From: Burkholderiales bacterium
Lineage (GTDB): Bacteria; Pseudomonadota; Gammaproteobacteria; Burkholderiales; SG8-39
Direction of reading: 5' to 3'
Length of the DNA stretch: 64,000 bases
Assembly (NCBI GenBank): GCA_027493935.1
Contig: JAOSJV010000001.1
Span: 434,001-498,000 of the forward strand
In this document: positions 1 through 8,383 of the stretch, piece by piece
Layout: every line of letters begins with the position of its first letter
How positions within the stretch are numbered: position 1 is the stretch's first letter
Notes under the pieces: model-generated
The model's input: the letters and a program-made list of their open reading frames with translations, nothing else
Databases searched by the model: none
What the model was told of the DNA's origin: nothing
Made by a program: the position numbers and the translations under genes

Positions 1-189
1 GACCGCGCCGGTGCCGACGGTGAGGGTCGGCGTGGGGATGACCGCGAAGATGTCCGGGATGAAGGTGCCGCCCGAGGTGATCGCGATCGTGCCGCCGAGG
101 ATGTCGGCGACGGCTGCGGTCGGCGCCGCGAGCGCGAGCGCGAGGCTTGCCGTTGCGATCAGTCGCTTGAGCTTGCGCGGGGCACCCAT
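1..189 (-). CDS. Secreted protein, N-terminal part (cut by window edge)
   Basis: Only the first 63 codons are in the window. The start ATG is at 187-189 on the minus strand, preceded by a good ribosome site (GGGAGG, complement of 198-203). The product begins with a basic stretch (MGAPRKLKR) and a hydrophobic segment 'LIATASLALALAAPTAAVA', a typical Sec signal peptide, followed by a Gly/Thr-rich mature start. The family cannot be named from this much. A 10-bp-period direct repeat upstream (291-310) is of the kind found before other secreted and EPS genes here, so a PEP-CTERM-type surface protein is possible, but the C-terminus is not visible. Confidence 0.65.
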   Translation of the reverse strand, partial: MGAPRKLKRLIATASLALALAAPTAAVADILGGTIAITSGGTFIPDIFAVIPTPTLTVGTGAV

Positions 190-290
190 GTCAGCAACCT
201 CCCGAGATCCCCTTTCGCTCAACGCGTTCTTTGCTCGTTGATGGAAAGTGTTGGGGAAGGACAGGCCGGAGTCAACACGCGCGGCGCGAA

Positions 291-310
291 TTGACAATCT
301 TTGACAAGGC
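291..310 (-). promoter_or_regulatory. 10-bp-period direct repeat upstream of the secreted-protein gene
   Basis: The plus strand reads ttgacaatct then ttgacaaggc, so TTGACAA occurs twice exactly 10 bp apart. In the sense of the minus-strand gene it is followed by a GC-rich TTCGCGCCGCGCG block. Similar tandem cores occur before other genes in this window (about 3021, 5019, 28493, 31671, 51467). It is a candidate binding site for a dimeric activator; the protein that binds is unknown. Confidence 0.4.
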
Positions 311-430
311 GCGCCGCCGGCATGCCGCTTCGCCTCGGCGGCGCGGGGCCGCGCCTGCGCGAGGGCGCACGCCTGCGAAGCCGTGCGAAAGCCTCGTCAC
401 TCCCGCGCAAGCCGACGCGATGCGAACGCC

Positions 431-620
431 GCGTCATTCCCGCGAAAGCGGGAATCCAGGGCACTCGCAATGAACGACTTGCTGGATCCCCGCTTGCGCG
501 GGGATGACGCCTTCTCAGCGGCGCGGGGATGACGCCCTCTCAGGGGCGCGGGGATGACTCCTTCTCAGCGGCGCGGGGATGACGCCTTCTCAGAGGCGCA
601 GGCATGACTCGCGCGGAGCT
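431..620. repeat. REP-like palindrome followed by a 25-bp tandem repeat
   Basis: At 431-512 an inverted pair, tcattcccgcgaaagcggga and ggatccccgcttgcgcgggg, flanks a short centre with gcaatgaacgac. It is an interspersed palindrome of a type common in proteobacteria, with further copies near 51.15-51.34 kb and 59.0-59.16 kb. From about 496 the right arm (gcgcggggatgacgccttct plus about five bases) is repeated four to five times with a 25-bp period. It lies just past the 3' end of galE and could contribute to termination. The rest of 190-631 shows no gene. Confidence 0.6.
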
Positions 621-631
621 GCGGCGCTCGC

Positions 632-1684
632 TCAAGCCGAGATCCCTTGGGCCTGCGCGCGGTTGCCCGCGCGATGGTCCTCGAGATGCGCCGCCGCCCA
701 CTGCTGCCAGCGCCAGGTGTCGGCGCACATCGCCTCGATGCCGCGCTCGGCGCGCCAGCCGAGCACCTGCGCCGCGAGCGACGGATCGGCGTAGCACTGC
801 GCGACGTCGCCCGGCCGGCGCGCCACGACGCGGTAGGGCACGCGCTTGCCGCTCGCCGCCTGGAAGGCGCGCACCATCTCGAGCACGCTGTAGCCGCGCC
901 CGGTGCCGAGGTTGACGGTCAGCACGCCCGCGCGCGCGCGCAGCGCCTCGAGCGCCGCCAGGTGCCCGCGCGCGAGATCCACCACGTGGATGTAGTCGCG
1001 CACGCCGGTGCCGTCCGGCGTCGGGTAGTCGCCGCCGAACACCTGCAGCTCCGGCAGCCGGCCCGCCGCCACCTGCGCGACGTAGGGCATCAGGTTGTTC
1101 GGCACGTCGTTCGGGTCCTCGCCGATCCGTCCGGAGGCGTGCGCGCCCACCGGGTTGAAGTAGCGCAGCAGCCCGATGCGCCACTGCGGATCGGACGCCG
1201 CGAGGTCGCGCAGGATCTCCTCGATCACGAGCTTCGAGCGCCCGTACGGGTTCGTCGCCGACAGCGGGAAGTCCTCGCGGATCGGCACCGACGCCGGATC
1301 GCCGTACACCGTGGCCGAGGACGAGAACACCAGCGTCTTCACGCCGGCCGCAGCCATGCACTCGGCGAGCACCACGCTGCCCGCGACGTTGTTGTCGTAG
1401 TAGTCGAGCGGCCGCGCCACCGATTCGCTCACCGCCTTCAACCCGGCGAAATGCATCACCGCGTCGATGCGCAGGTCGTCGAAGAGCTGCTGCAGCGCGC
1501 CGCGGTCGCGCACGTCCACCTGCGCGAATTCGGGGCGGCGCCCGGCGATGCGCGCCACGCGCTCGATCACCGAGCGCTTGCTGTTGCACAGGTTGTCGAC
1601 GACGAACACCTCGTGGCCCGCCGCCATCAGCTCGACGACCGCGTGCGAGCCGATGTACCCCGCGCCCCCGGTGACCAGGATCAT
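632..1684 (-). CDS. galE: UDP-glucose 4-epimerase
   Basis: 350 residues, the usual GalE length. It interconverts UDP-glucose and UDP-galactose in the cytoplasm, supplying galactose for surface polysaccharides. The N-terminus MILVTGGAGYIGSH carries the GxxGxxG NAD-binding motif of an extended short-chain dehydrogenase. The catalytic SSSATVYG serine/threonine segment and the YGRSK (Tyr-x3-Lys) motif follow. The HxAGLKAV and RYFNPVGAH segments and a C-terminal CYADP...LGW segment are family hallmarks. The ATG at 1684 is preferred over an in-frame TTG two codons upstream because the protein then starts directly at the nucleotide fold. It stands alone, with a repeat array upstream, but serves the EPS loci of this window functionally. 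Confidence 0.95.
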   Translation of the reverse strand: MILVTGGAGYIGSHAVVELMAAGHEVFVVDNLCNSKRSVIERVARIAGRRPEFAQVDVRDRGALQQLFDDLRIDAVMHFAGLKAVSESVARPLDYYDNNVAGSVVLAECMAAAGVKTLVFSSSATVYGDPASVPIREDFPLSATNPYGRSKLVIEEILRDLAASDPQWRIGLLRYFNPVGAHASGRIGEDPNDVPNNLMPYVAQVAAGRLPELQVFGGDYPTPDGTGVRDYIHVVDLARGHLAALEALRARAGVLTVNLGTGRGYSVLEMVRAFQAASGKRVPYRVVARRPGDVAQCYADPSLAAQVLGWRAERGIEAMCADTWRWQQWAAAHLEDHRAGNRAQAQGISA

Positions 1685-1711
1685 CGCCAAATCACTCTCA
1701 CTCCAGCGCCA

Positions 1712-2180
1712 ATCCCCTCCTTTTCAGGAGGGGTGCCCGCGCAGCGGGCGGGGTGGTTCGCGTCCCGCTCCCTCCTTTTCAAGGAGGGGTGCCCGCGCAG
1801 CGGGCGGGGTGGTTCGCGTCCCGCTCCCCTCCTTTCCAAGGAGGGGTGCCCGCGCAGCGGGCGGGGTGGTTCGTGCGCAGCGCGCCCGCTTTCCAAAAGC
1901 GGTGCCCGCGCGGCGAGCAGTGTGGTTCGCGTCCCGTTCCCCTCCTTTCCAAGGAGGGGTGCCCGCGCAGCGGGCGGGGTGGTTCGCGCGCAGCGCGCCC
2001 GCTTTGCAAGAAGCGGTGCCCGTGCCGCGAGCAGTGTGGTTCGCGTCCCGCTCCCCTCCTTTTCAAGGAGGGGTGCCCGCGCAGCGGGCGGGGTGGTTCG
2101 CGCGCAGCGCGCCCGCTTTGCAAGAAGCGGTGCCCGTGCCGCGAGCAGTGTGGTTCGCCCGCAGCGCGCCCCCTTCCCAC
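1712..2180. repeat. Hairpin repeat array A1
   Basis: Five copies of a unit of about 55-60 bp. Each has a hairpin with CCCTCCTTTTC and AAGGAGGGG arms, a second hairpin GCCCGC-GCA-GCGGGC, then GGGGTGGTTCGCG. They alternate with three copies of a diverged unit (hairpin CCGCTT/AAGCGG, then GTGTGGTTCGCG). The array fills the space between the lytic transglycosylase 3' end and the galE start. It is the simplest version of the module that builds the larger arrays at 5.8, 8.6, 35.4, 42.8 and 46.8 kb. Confidence 0.9.
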
Positions 2181-2231
2181 GGCGCAGCGCCGCGCAACCG
2201 CGCAGCACGGTGTCTCGCAGCGCGCGCAGAC

Positions 2232-2960
2232 TCACCCCGCCTCGTGCCGCGGCGCGAGCCGCTCGTAGTGTCGCAGCACGCGCGGCACGTAGGCGCGCGT
2301 CTCGGCGAACGGCGGCACCTTGCGGCCGTGACGGATCACCGCGTGCTCGCCGGCGTTGTACCCGGCGAGCGCGAGCTCGAGGTCGCCCTCGAAGAGCGCG
2401 AGCAGCTCGGCGAGGTAGCGCACGCCCACGCCGATGTTCGCGTCCGGCGCGTGGAGCTCGGCGTGGCGCCGGCCGTAGCGCCGGCCGGTGTCGGGCATCA
2501 CCTGCATGAGGCCGATCGCGCCCTTGGCCGAGACCGCCTTCGGATCGTAGTTCGACTCGGCCGCGATCACCGCGTACACGAGCGCCGGGTCGAGCGCGTG
2601 CTTGCGCGCGGTCTCGATCACCTGCGCGTGGTACGGCTTGCCCGCGAGGCGCGGGTTCGCGTACGGATCGACCGGCCCCCACGGCGGGCGCAGGCGATAG
2701 GCGGCGCGGTCGCGCATCGCGCCCGCATCGCGAGCGGCGTTGAGCTTGTACGCGCTCGGCTGCTTCAGCACGAGCTTGTAGCGCGAAGCGTCGAGCACGC
2801 CGGCCGGGCGCTGCGCGCGCTCGGCGCGAAGCGGCGTTTGCGCATGCGCCGCCGGCGCGATCAGCGTCGCGCAAGCGAGCACCGCGCCGAGCACGGCGCA
2901 ACGGGCGCTCGCGCGTGTCGTGCGCGCAGTAGGGCAGAGCGTCGGCCGCGGCGAATGCAT
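2232..2960 (-). CDS. Lytic transglycosylase, SLT-domain (secreted)
   Basis: 242 residues. It is predicted to cleave the MurNAc-GlcNAc bond of peptidoglycan in the periplasm. There is an N-terminal signal region ending near AAHAQ (about residue 33-41). The C-terminal 130 residues form an SLT domain with the catalytic glutamate in VIAAESNYDPKAVS, followed by GAIGLMQVMPDTG, then DANIGVGVRYLAELL and LALAGYNAGE, all typical of family 1 lytic transglycosylases. The start ATG at 2960 gives a sensible signal peptide. Such enzymes often accompany envelope-spanning EPS export machineries; that link is inferred from the neighbourhood and from the direct repeat at 3021-3040 upstream. Confidence 0.88.
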   Translation of the reverse strand: MHSPRPTLCPTARTTRASARCAVLGAVLACATLIAPAAHAQTPLRAERAQRPAGVLDASRYKLVLKQPSAYKLNAARDAGAMRDRAAYRLRPPWGPVDPYANPRLAGKPYHAQVIETARKHALDPALVYAVIAAESNYDPKAVSAKGAIGLMQVMPDTGRRYGRRHAELHAPDANIGVGVRYLAELLALFEGDLELALAGYNAGEHAVIRHGRKVPPFAETRAYVPRVLRHYERLAPRHEAG

Positions 2961-3020
2961 GCGCTTATCGGTTCGGACGGGCGGATGATAGGCGCCGGGT
3001 ACGCGAGCGTCAGCCGCGGA

Positions 3021-3040
3021 TTGTGAAAGATTGTGAAAGA
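3021..3040 (-). promoter_or_regulatory. Perfect 10-bp direct repeat upstream of the transglycosylase
   Basis: The decamer ttgtgaaaga occurs twice in immediate succession (3021-3030, 3031-3040) and is followed by ttttc. In gene sense this reads TCTTTCACAA twice, then TCCGCGG. It sits 61-80 bp before the ATG at 2960. It belongs to the recurrent 10-bp-period motif set of the window. Apart from this, 2961-3409 holds nothing recognisable. Confidence 0.45.
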
Positions 3041-3409
3041 TTTTCTCATGGCGCGCAGACTCGACGCGCCGCGCGCGGCAGACCCGAGAGCGTGTGACCA
3101 CTCGCGCGGATCGCGGCGCTGTTGCCTCGCGTACGAGGCGGGCGAGTGCAAGCGGCGCGCTGCAAAATGCAGGCGCTGCACCGCGCCAAGGCATCAAGAA
3201 AGTCGCCGTGCGGCGCTGCGAGCAGGCGCTTTGGCCGCGACGCCCCGGTTGCGCCGCGCCGCGGAGCGCCCTAGGCTTCGCACTTCGCCAGGCTTGGCCC
3301 GACGAGCGCGCGCATCGCCGCATCGCGCAGGGTATCGGGATCCGGGGCGTCAGGGCCGATGCAGCGGACGAAGTGCCGCGTGCCCTGCTCGAGAAGGAGG
3401 AGGTGTCAC

Positions 3410-3854
3410 ATGTCGCGCCGATGCGTGATTCTCGCGATGCTGGCCGCCGCGCCGGCAATCGGCCTGTGCGCGAGCTCCGCAAGAGAAGCTCGTCGACGAC
3501 GAGCTCGTTGTCCGGGCACGCAAGGACGTCCAGATGATGCCCTACCGGGAGCTCGAGGCTTTCATCTCCTACCTGGCGAGCTGCGACGGATTCCGCGGCG
3601 AGCCGGCGCGGGATTTCGCCTGCGGGCGCGACCGGAACATCTATGTCATGAAGTTCGGCACCGGCCGTCCGCTCGACCAGATCATCGAGTTGCTCGCCTC
3701 CACCGAGCAGCGGGTCAAGGCGGACAGCATGAACGCGCGTCTCGGCGCGAAGGAGCGCAAGGCCACCGGCGAGACGATGCTGCGCATGATCAATGTCAAG
3801 ACGAAGCTGAGAGATGCGGCGAACCTGCGCTCGCGAGAGCTGCTGCGGTACTGA
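3410..3854 (+). pseudogene. Small secreted protein, frameshifted
   Basis: A strong ribosome site (AAGGAGGAGG, 3394-3403) precedes ATG 3410. The first 24 residues, MSRRCVILAMLAAAPAIG then LCASSA, are a signal peptide. The reading then fails, but an uninterrupted frame one base further on continues with EKLVDDELVVRARKDVQ and MMPYRELEAFISYLASCDGF to the stop at 3854. One extra base near 3470-3480 would explain this. The rejoined mature part has about 120 residues with two cysteines (ASCDGF, DFACGRD) that could form a disulfide. I do not recognise the family. Real decay and a sequencing error are both possible. Confidence 0.55.
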
Positions 3855-4009
3855 CGGCAATCGCGTGACGCGCAGGCACCGCCACGGCACGCGCGTGGAT
3901 CGCGAGCGGGCAGCCCTGCACGCACGCGACAGGGAGAAGCGCCGCGCACAGGCGCGCCGGTGCCGGCGCCAAGCGTCGGGTCGGCCGGCCGCGCGCGGCC
4001 GTTCACCGA

Positions 4010-4065
4010 CAATTGACGAGAGTTTGCAAAGCGCGAGGGGCGCGCGCCGCGCGACGTGCTAGAGT
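4010..4065 (+). promoter_or_regulatory. Putative promoter of PEP-CTERM gene (direct-repeat element plus -10)
   Basis: AATTGACGAG/AGTTTGCAAA (4011-4030) is a degenerate version of the 10-bp-period motif. Downstream the block GAGGGGCGCGCGCCG (4035-4049) precedes GTGC-TAGAGT, with an extended -10-like hexamer at 4060-4065. The identical 15-base block and a near-identical GTGCTAGA occur before epsB (31738-31766), which argues for a shared promoter type. The gene start follows at 4108. Confidence 0.4.
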
Positions 4066-4107
4066 GAAGCCACTGGAAGGTTCAGCCGCTTCGCGCGGCA
4101 GGCTGCT

Positions 4108-4776
4108 ATGAACCCGGCGTTTCGCACCTGCAGGTCCGCCATGAAGAGCCTCGTCGTGGCGCTCGTCGTCGGCGTGCTGTCCGCGTTCGCGCCCAGCGCG
4201 CATGCGCTCTCGTACCTCCTGACCGAGGTGAACGAGCCCGCCATGACCGACGGGCTGAGCTACCTCCAGGTGAACATCAGCGACGCGGAGGGCGGCGCCA
4301 TCCAGTTCGACGTGAAGACGCTCACCGCCAGCACGACGCCCGCGGGCGCACTCGTCGCCGGCGGCGCCAACTTCGGCATCAAGACGTTCGGCTTCAACAG
4401 CAGCCTGGGCACGTTGGCGACGGGCAACTTCGCGCTGCCGAGCGGCTGGAGCTTCAGTGGCGGCGCGACCCTCGACGGGTTCGGCCTCTTCGCGAACACG
4501 CTGAACGCCGGCACCGGCACCGACACCCTCGAGACGCTGACCTTCACGATCACCGGGATCGAGGGCGACACGCCGGGAAGCTACGCGCTCGGCAACGCCG
4601 CGGGTTTTCTCTTCGCCGCCCACGTGATCGACATCGACACGGGCTTGATGTCGGGCGAGACCCCCATCACGAGCGCGTGGTTCGCCACGCCGGTGCCCGA
4701 GCCGGGCACCTACGCGCTGCTCCTCGCCGGGCTCGCGCTGCTCGGCGTGGCGGCGCGCCGGCGCAGGCGCGCATAG
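4108..4776 (+). CDS. PEP-CTERM sorting-domain protein
   Basis: 222 residues. The signal peptide is near MKSLVVALVVGVLSAFA. A Gly/Thr/Ser-rich body of about 160 residues follows, then a C-terminal sorting signal: TPVPEPGTYALLLAGLALLG followed by VAARRRRRA, i.e. the Pro-Glu-Pro motif, one hydrophobic helix and an Arg cluster. Such proteins are exported by Sec and processed by an exosortase, which is encoded at 23.1-24.0 kb here, and they are usually linked to EPS production. Two ATGs are possible (4108 or 4141); neither has a strong ribosome site, and the second would put the signal peptide at the very start. The body matches no family I can name. Confidence 0.88.
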   Translation: MNPAFRTCRSAMKSLVVALVVGVLSAFAPSAHALSYLLTEVNEPAMTDGLSYLQVNISDAEGGAIQFDVKTLTASTTPAGALVAGGANFGIKTFGFNSSLGTLATGNFALPSGWSFSGGATLDGFGLFANTLNAGTGTDTLETLTFTITGIEGDTPGSYALGNAAGFLFAAHVIDIDTGLMSGETPITSAWFATPVPEPGTYALLLAGLALLGVAARRRRRA

Positions 4777-5018
4777 CGATCGCGGCGCCGGCCCGCGGGC
4801 GCCCGCCGGCGTGCCGCGCGGCCCCCGCGCTCGGGCGAGACCCGCGTAATCCGCCGCCCGCCGCGCCGCCCCGCGCTCGGCAACCCGGCAACGGGCGCGG
4901 CTGGCACGATTTCCCGGCCCGCGCCCAGGACCGCCCCCGGCGCGCCGGGCGGCGCGCAGGCCCTTGCGGCGCCGAACGCCGCCCGGCCAAGCCCCTGCCG
5001 TCCCGCACCGCACCATAT

Positions 5019-5038
5019 TTAACAATTTTTAACAATTG
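5019..5038 (+). promoter_or_regulatory. 10-bp direct repeat TTAACAATT upstream of PEP-CTERM gene
   Basis: ttaacaattt (5019-5028) is followed directly by ttaacaattg (5029-5038), nine of ten bases identical, then a GC-rich stretch. This AT-rich island stands out in a GC-rich context. A possible -10 (GGCTATCCT, 5073-5081) lies about 40 bp downstream and the start codon at 5118. Confidence 0.45.
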
Positions 5039-5117
5039 CCGACCCCGCAGGCGCCCGCCCACCCCGGGCACCGGCTATCCTTTTCGCTTGGCTCGCAGAT
5101 CGAAGGCCAGACACCCC

Positions 5118-5827
5118 ATGCGACGTGCCCTCTCGGTGATAGCGGTCGGACTCGCGCTGGGCTTCTCGCCCGCCGCCCAGGCGCAGATCTTCTGGACCGA
5201 CTGGACATCGGCCGTTCCCGGTGCCCCGGGCAGCGCGACCGGTACGCTGAGCTATGGCAGCGGCTCGACGAGCGTGAGCTACGCCGGTGAGGTCCTTGCG
5301 AATACGCAGACGGACGGCAGCGGCACCAACTATTGGACCGAGGGGCTCGCCGCCCGCGTACGGCGGCCTCGGGCCCTCGCCCAACACCGACATCATCACG
5401 CTGCAGGGCGAGAGCGCGTCGCCGACGACGCACACGATCACGTTCGGTACGGCACTGCTCAACCCGTACATGGCGATCGTGAGCCTGGGTACTCCCGCCT
5501 CGCCCGTCACCTACGATTTCGACACGCCGTTCACGATCGTGAGCACGGGTACGGGCTACTGGAACGTGGTGACAGGTTGCGCGGGAACGATCGTCGCTGG
5601 TTGCATTCTCACGCAGGGCGCCGACGACAGCATCCTGGTGGGTCAGGAAGGGCATGGCCTGATCCGCTTCGCCGGGACGGTGAGCTCGCTCAGCTGGACC
5701 GCTTCGCCCCAGGAGTACTGGCACGGATTCACGGTTGGCGTGGTGCCGGAACCCGGGACCTACGCGCTGCTGCTCGCCGGGCTCGGCGCGCTCGTGCTCG
5801 TCGCGCGCCGGCGCAAGCCCCGCATAG
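5118..5827 (+). pseudogene. PEP-CTERM protein, two apparent frameshifts
   Basis: ATG 5118 opens MRRALSVIAVGLALGFSP then AAQAQ, a signal peptide, and reads TNYWTEG before failing near 5340-5350. There the frame one base further on continues SPPAYGGLGPSPNTD to the end. A second extra base in CCCC near 5818-5821 hides the natural TAG at 5825-5827. The rejoined protein has about 235 residues, a beta-rich body (TFGTALLNPYMAIVSLGTP) and the sorting signal VVPEPGTYALLLAGLGALVL plus VARRRK. A mutated copy of its 3' end lies at 8437-8590. Restored, it would be an exosortase substrate. Confidence 0.75.
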
Positions 5828-5841
5828 CGCCCCACCCAAAC

Positions 5842-6030
5842 CCCATCCCTCCTCCCCGAGGAGGGCAGCGCGCAGCGGCCGGGGTGGTGCGGGCGCATGC
5901 GGCACTAACGAACGCCGCAACCACCCCGCCGCGCATTCGCGCGGCACCCCTCCCTGCAAAGGAGGGGAGGGGCGTGCTGCGACGCGCCGCGTGTTTCTGT
6001 CCCCGCCTCGCCGAGGCGGCGTGGCCGCGG
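5842..6030. repeat. Hairpin repeat array A2 (one full unit)
   Basis: One complete composite unit: CCTCC/GGAGG hairpin, a CGGCC-containing arm, GGGGTGGT, a variable centre (cgggcgcatgcggcac...), ACCACCCC, the hairpin GCCGCGC-ATTC-GCGCGGC, the CCCCTCC/GGAGGGG hairpin, then a linker with gctgcgacgcgccgcgtg and the start of another unit. It follows the PEP-CTERM gene directly. The stem GCCGCGC/GCGCGGC differs from those of A1 and A4-A6 but still pairs. Confidence 0.85.
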
Positions 6031-6067
6031 CCCCGCGATGCGCTGATCAGGAGACCTTTTCCCAGCG

Positions 6068-6300
6068 TGATCGAGGAGATCGGCCGCGCGAGCCATCACC
6101 CTCGAGGTCACCGGCATCACCTGCAAGGGCTGCGTGATGTCCGTGGGCAAGTGGCGCGAGCAGGTGCGCGGAGCAGGACGGCCGGCCCGAGCCTGGAGAA
6201 GGCGCGCGCCGTCCTCCGGGGCAGCGCGGACGCGCAGGCCCGGAGCAGGTCCGCCGAGGACGAAGGCTACGCGGCTTGCGCTGCAGACCTGCGCGGGACG
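6068..6300 (+). pseudogene. Heavy-metal-associated (HMA) domain protein remnant
   Basis: From 6095 one frame reads ITLEVTGITCKGCVMSVGKW, the beta-strand and metal-binding loop (GITCKGC, canonical GMTCxxC) of a CopZ-type copper chaperone or HMA domain. A second frame continues SLEKARAVLRGSADAQ and AEDEGYAACAADL, matching the second half of the same fold. The middle beta-strand is lost and no intact reading frame remains. It lies next to the cytochrome genes but points away from them. A HMA-domain relic is well supported; the parent protein is not identifiable. Confidence 0.55.
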
Positions 6301-6366
6301 AGGGCCTCCGCGCGCGCCGCGACGCGCGCACCGCGACGCGCGCGATGCGACGGCGAGCCGCCCGCT

Positions 6367-6972
6367 CTACCGCGCGTCCCACCCGGCCGGCAACTCGTGC
6401 GCGATGCCTTGGTGGCACTCGATGCAGGTCTGGCCCTTCTCGGTGGCCGCCTTGTGCTTGCGCTGCGCGAGCCGGTTCTGCGTGGCGAGGTTCATGGACT
6501 CCGCCGAGTGGCAATTGCGGCATTCGCGCGAGTCGGTCGCCTTCATCGTGGCCCAGATCTTCTGCGCGAGCACGAGCCGGCGCGCTTCGAACTTCTCCGG
6601 GGTGTCGATCGTGCCGACGACCTTGTGGTAGAGCTCGTTGGTCGCCGCGATCTTCCGCCTGACCTTGTAGGCCCACTCCCTCGGAACGTGGCAGTCGGCG
6701 CAGGTCGCGCGCACGCCGGTCGGATTGGTGAAATGCACGGTTTCCTTGAGCTCCTTGTACACGGTGTTCCGCATCTCATGGCACGAGACGCAGAACGCCT
6801 CCCGGTTCGAGAGCTCCATCGCCCAGTGGAAGCCGCCCCAGAACAGGACGCCGCCGATGACCCCGGCGATGAGCAGCGTTCCCAGCGAGTAGCGCATGCT
6901 CGGCCGCCAGAGGGCCGACCACCAGCGCGCGGTGATGCCCTTTGCGGGAGTCGTGCCGCTCGGCTCAGCCAT
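6367..6972 (-). CDS. NapC/NirT-type tetraheme cytochrome c
   Basis: 201 residues. The ribosome site AGGAGG lies 6 bp before ATG 6972. One N-terminal membrane anchor (SLGTLLIAGVIGGVLFWGG) is followed by four CXXCH heme sites: CVSCH, CADCH, CRNCH and CIECH. This is the layout of NapC/NirT/CymA quinol dehydrogenases, which pass electrons from the membrane quinol pool to periplasmic partners. It is the second gene of a two-gene unit, 11 bp after the ethylbenzene-dehydrogenase-like cytochrome gene, and probably delivers electrons to or from it. An FNR-type site upstream of the unit suggests low-oxygen control. Partner and terminal acceptor are not evident here. Confidence 0.9.
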   Translation of the reverse strand: MAEPSGTTPAKGITARWWSALWRPSMRYSLGTLLIAGVIGGVLFWGGFHWAMELSNREAFCVSCHEMRNTVYKELKETVHFTNPTGVRATCADCHVPREWAYKVRRKIAATNELYHKVVGTIDTPEKFEARRLVLAQKIWATMKATDSRECRNCHSAESMNLATQNRLAQRKHKAATEKGQTCIECHQGIAHELPAGWDAR

Positions 6973-6983
6973 GGTCGCCTCCT

Positions 6984-8309
6984 CTACTTGAGCGTAACCG
7001 CCGTGATGTCGGCATCGACGCCGATGCCGAGCGTGAGCGGGAACGAGACGTGATGGAAGCGCGTGGTCACGTTGTCGTCGTGCACCGCGAAGCCCACCGT
7101 GTACTTGCCGCCGACCTTGAGGATCTTGTCGTCGGCGGGGTTGCCCGTGTCGAGCTTGCGCCGCCAGACGAGCGTGTAGGTCCCGTCCTTCCAGGTGCCG
7201 TAGGAGGCGTCGTTGTCGGCGGCCGAGCCCTTCGCATCGATCCGGCTGAGCAGGCGCCCGGGCAGGATGTCGCCGGCGCGCCAGTCGGCCTTGGGGTCGA
7301 ACGGCACGGCATTCGCTTCCTTGACGACCGCCGCCGGCTTGTCCGCGTTGCCGATGTCCTCCGCCCGCAGTGCCTTGAACCCGACCTTCGCCGCGTCGAA
7401 CATGTAGAGCGGCGTCATCGTCTTGCGCTCCACGTTCCACGAGAACGGGTTCTTGCCGGCATCGAAGTTTCGGTACTCGAGGACGTAGCCGTCATCGGCC
7501 ATGCCGACCGGCGCAGAGCGCGCCGCGCGCCATTGCATCAGGTCGAGGAACCGGCCCTCGGCCTTGAGCTTGGCGATCTCCTCTTTCGCGCGCGTCTTGT
7601 CCCAGCTTGCCGCCGGATCGGTCCGGGTCGACGCGAGGTACTTGCGCACGTCCGAGTGCCTGAGACCGTCCGCGCCGAGGAGCGGGTGTTTCTTAACCGG
7701 GTCGCCGACCACTTCGTTGCGCGTATCGCGCATGCCGTCGTGGCAGGTCAGCCAGCAGCCCTGCTGCGCGAACCGCGCGACCTTGCCGTCGTCCAGCATG
7801 ATCGAGAACCGGTCCTCGTAGAGCGGCGGCTGCTCGCCTGAGCGCACCGCCTTGTCGTTGCGGTCGTGGCCGTACCATTTCCACTGCTTGCCGTCGAAGC
7901 GCACGTAGTCGTGCATGCGCCCTTCGCGCGCCAGGTGGGACTTCCACTGGAAACGCCAGTAGAGGTACTCGGCGTCGTGCGCGGCCTGCACGGTAACGTC
8001 GAGGACGCCGTTCTTGCCGGGGATCGGCGTGGGCTCGACGACGTCGCCTTTCACGAGGATGCCGCCGAGGTCCTTCTCGTCGACCTCGTGGCAGGACACG
8101 CAACTCTTGCCCTGCCTCACCGACCGGGCGCCCTTGTGGGCGCGGCTCACCAGCCAGTCGTAGGTCGACTCGCCCGGATAGAACAGCGTGACCGACTTCG
8201 GCGGAACGGCCTGCCAGTCGATCGTCCGCGGGTCCGCGGCAAGGGTCGGGTCCGGAACAGATGCCGCGAGCAGGCCTGCCGCGGCGACTCCGAAAGCGGT
8301 TCGCTTCAT
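6984..8309 (-). CDS. Periplasmic heme protein, ethylbenzene dehydrogenase-like domain
   Basis: 441 residues from ATG 8309 (GGGAGGACGGGC in front). A signal peptide (MKRTAFGVAAAGLLAAS, cut near LAAD) is followed by a c-type heme site in SCVSCHEVDEKD, then QQGCWLTCHDGMRDTR. The C-terminal part (DGTYTLVWRRKLDTGNP, YTVGFAVHDDN, RFHHVSFPLTLG) resembles the gamma/heme-b domain of DMSO-reductase-type ethylbenzene dehydrogenases (EB_dh). Such proteins usually act as periplasmic electron carriers. Together with the NapC-like partner it suggests a quinol-linked respiratory branch; the substrate reductase is not in the window. Confidence 0.82.
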   Translation of the reverse strand: MKRTAFGVAAAGLLAASVPDPTLAADPRTIDWQAVPPKSVTLFYPGESTYDWLVSRAHKGARSVRQGKSCVSCHEVDEKDLGGILVKGDVVEPTPIPGKNGVLDVTVQAAHDAEYLYWRFQWKSHLAREGRMHDYVRFDGKQWKWYGHDRNDKAVRSGEQPPLYEDRFSIMLDDGKVARFAQQGCWLTCHDGMRDTRNEVVGDPVKKHPLLGADGLRHSDVRKYLASTRTDPAASWDKTRAKEEIAKLKAEGRFLDLMQWRAARSAPVGMADDGYVLEYRNFDAGKNPFSWNVERKTMTPLYMFDAAKVGFKALRAEDIGNADKPAAVVKEANAVPFDPKADWRAGDILPGRLLSRIDAKGSAADNDASYGTWKDGTYTLVWRRKLDTGNPADDKILKVGGKYTVGFAVHDDNVTTRFHHVSFPLTLGIGVDADITAVTLK

Positions 8310-8383
8310 GCCCGTCCTCCCGTACGCTGGCGCGGTTCCTACCGTCGATGGTGAATACGATGCACCCGTCGGTACGCCGCCAG

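Noticed and set aside
1712..2509. Long plus- and minus-strand open frames full of RRG/GRG/PPR repeats across array A1 (and likewise A3-A6)
   Set aside because: They are translations of the hairpin repeats in GC-rich DNA; the same peptides appear in all arrays and frames, with no start signals or domains.
4890..4915. TGGCACG at 4899-4905 as a sigma-54 promoter for the PEP-CTERM gene at 5118
   Set aside because: The -24-like half is present but there is no TTGC at the required -12 spacing.
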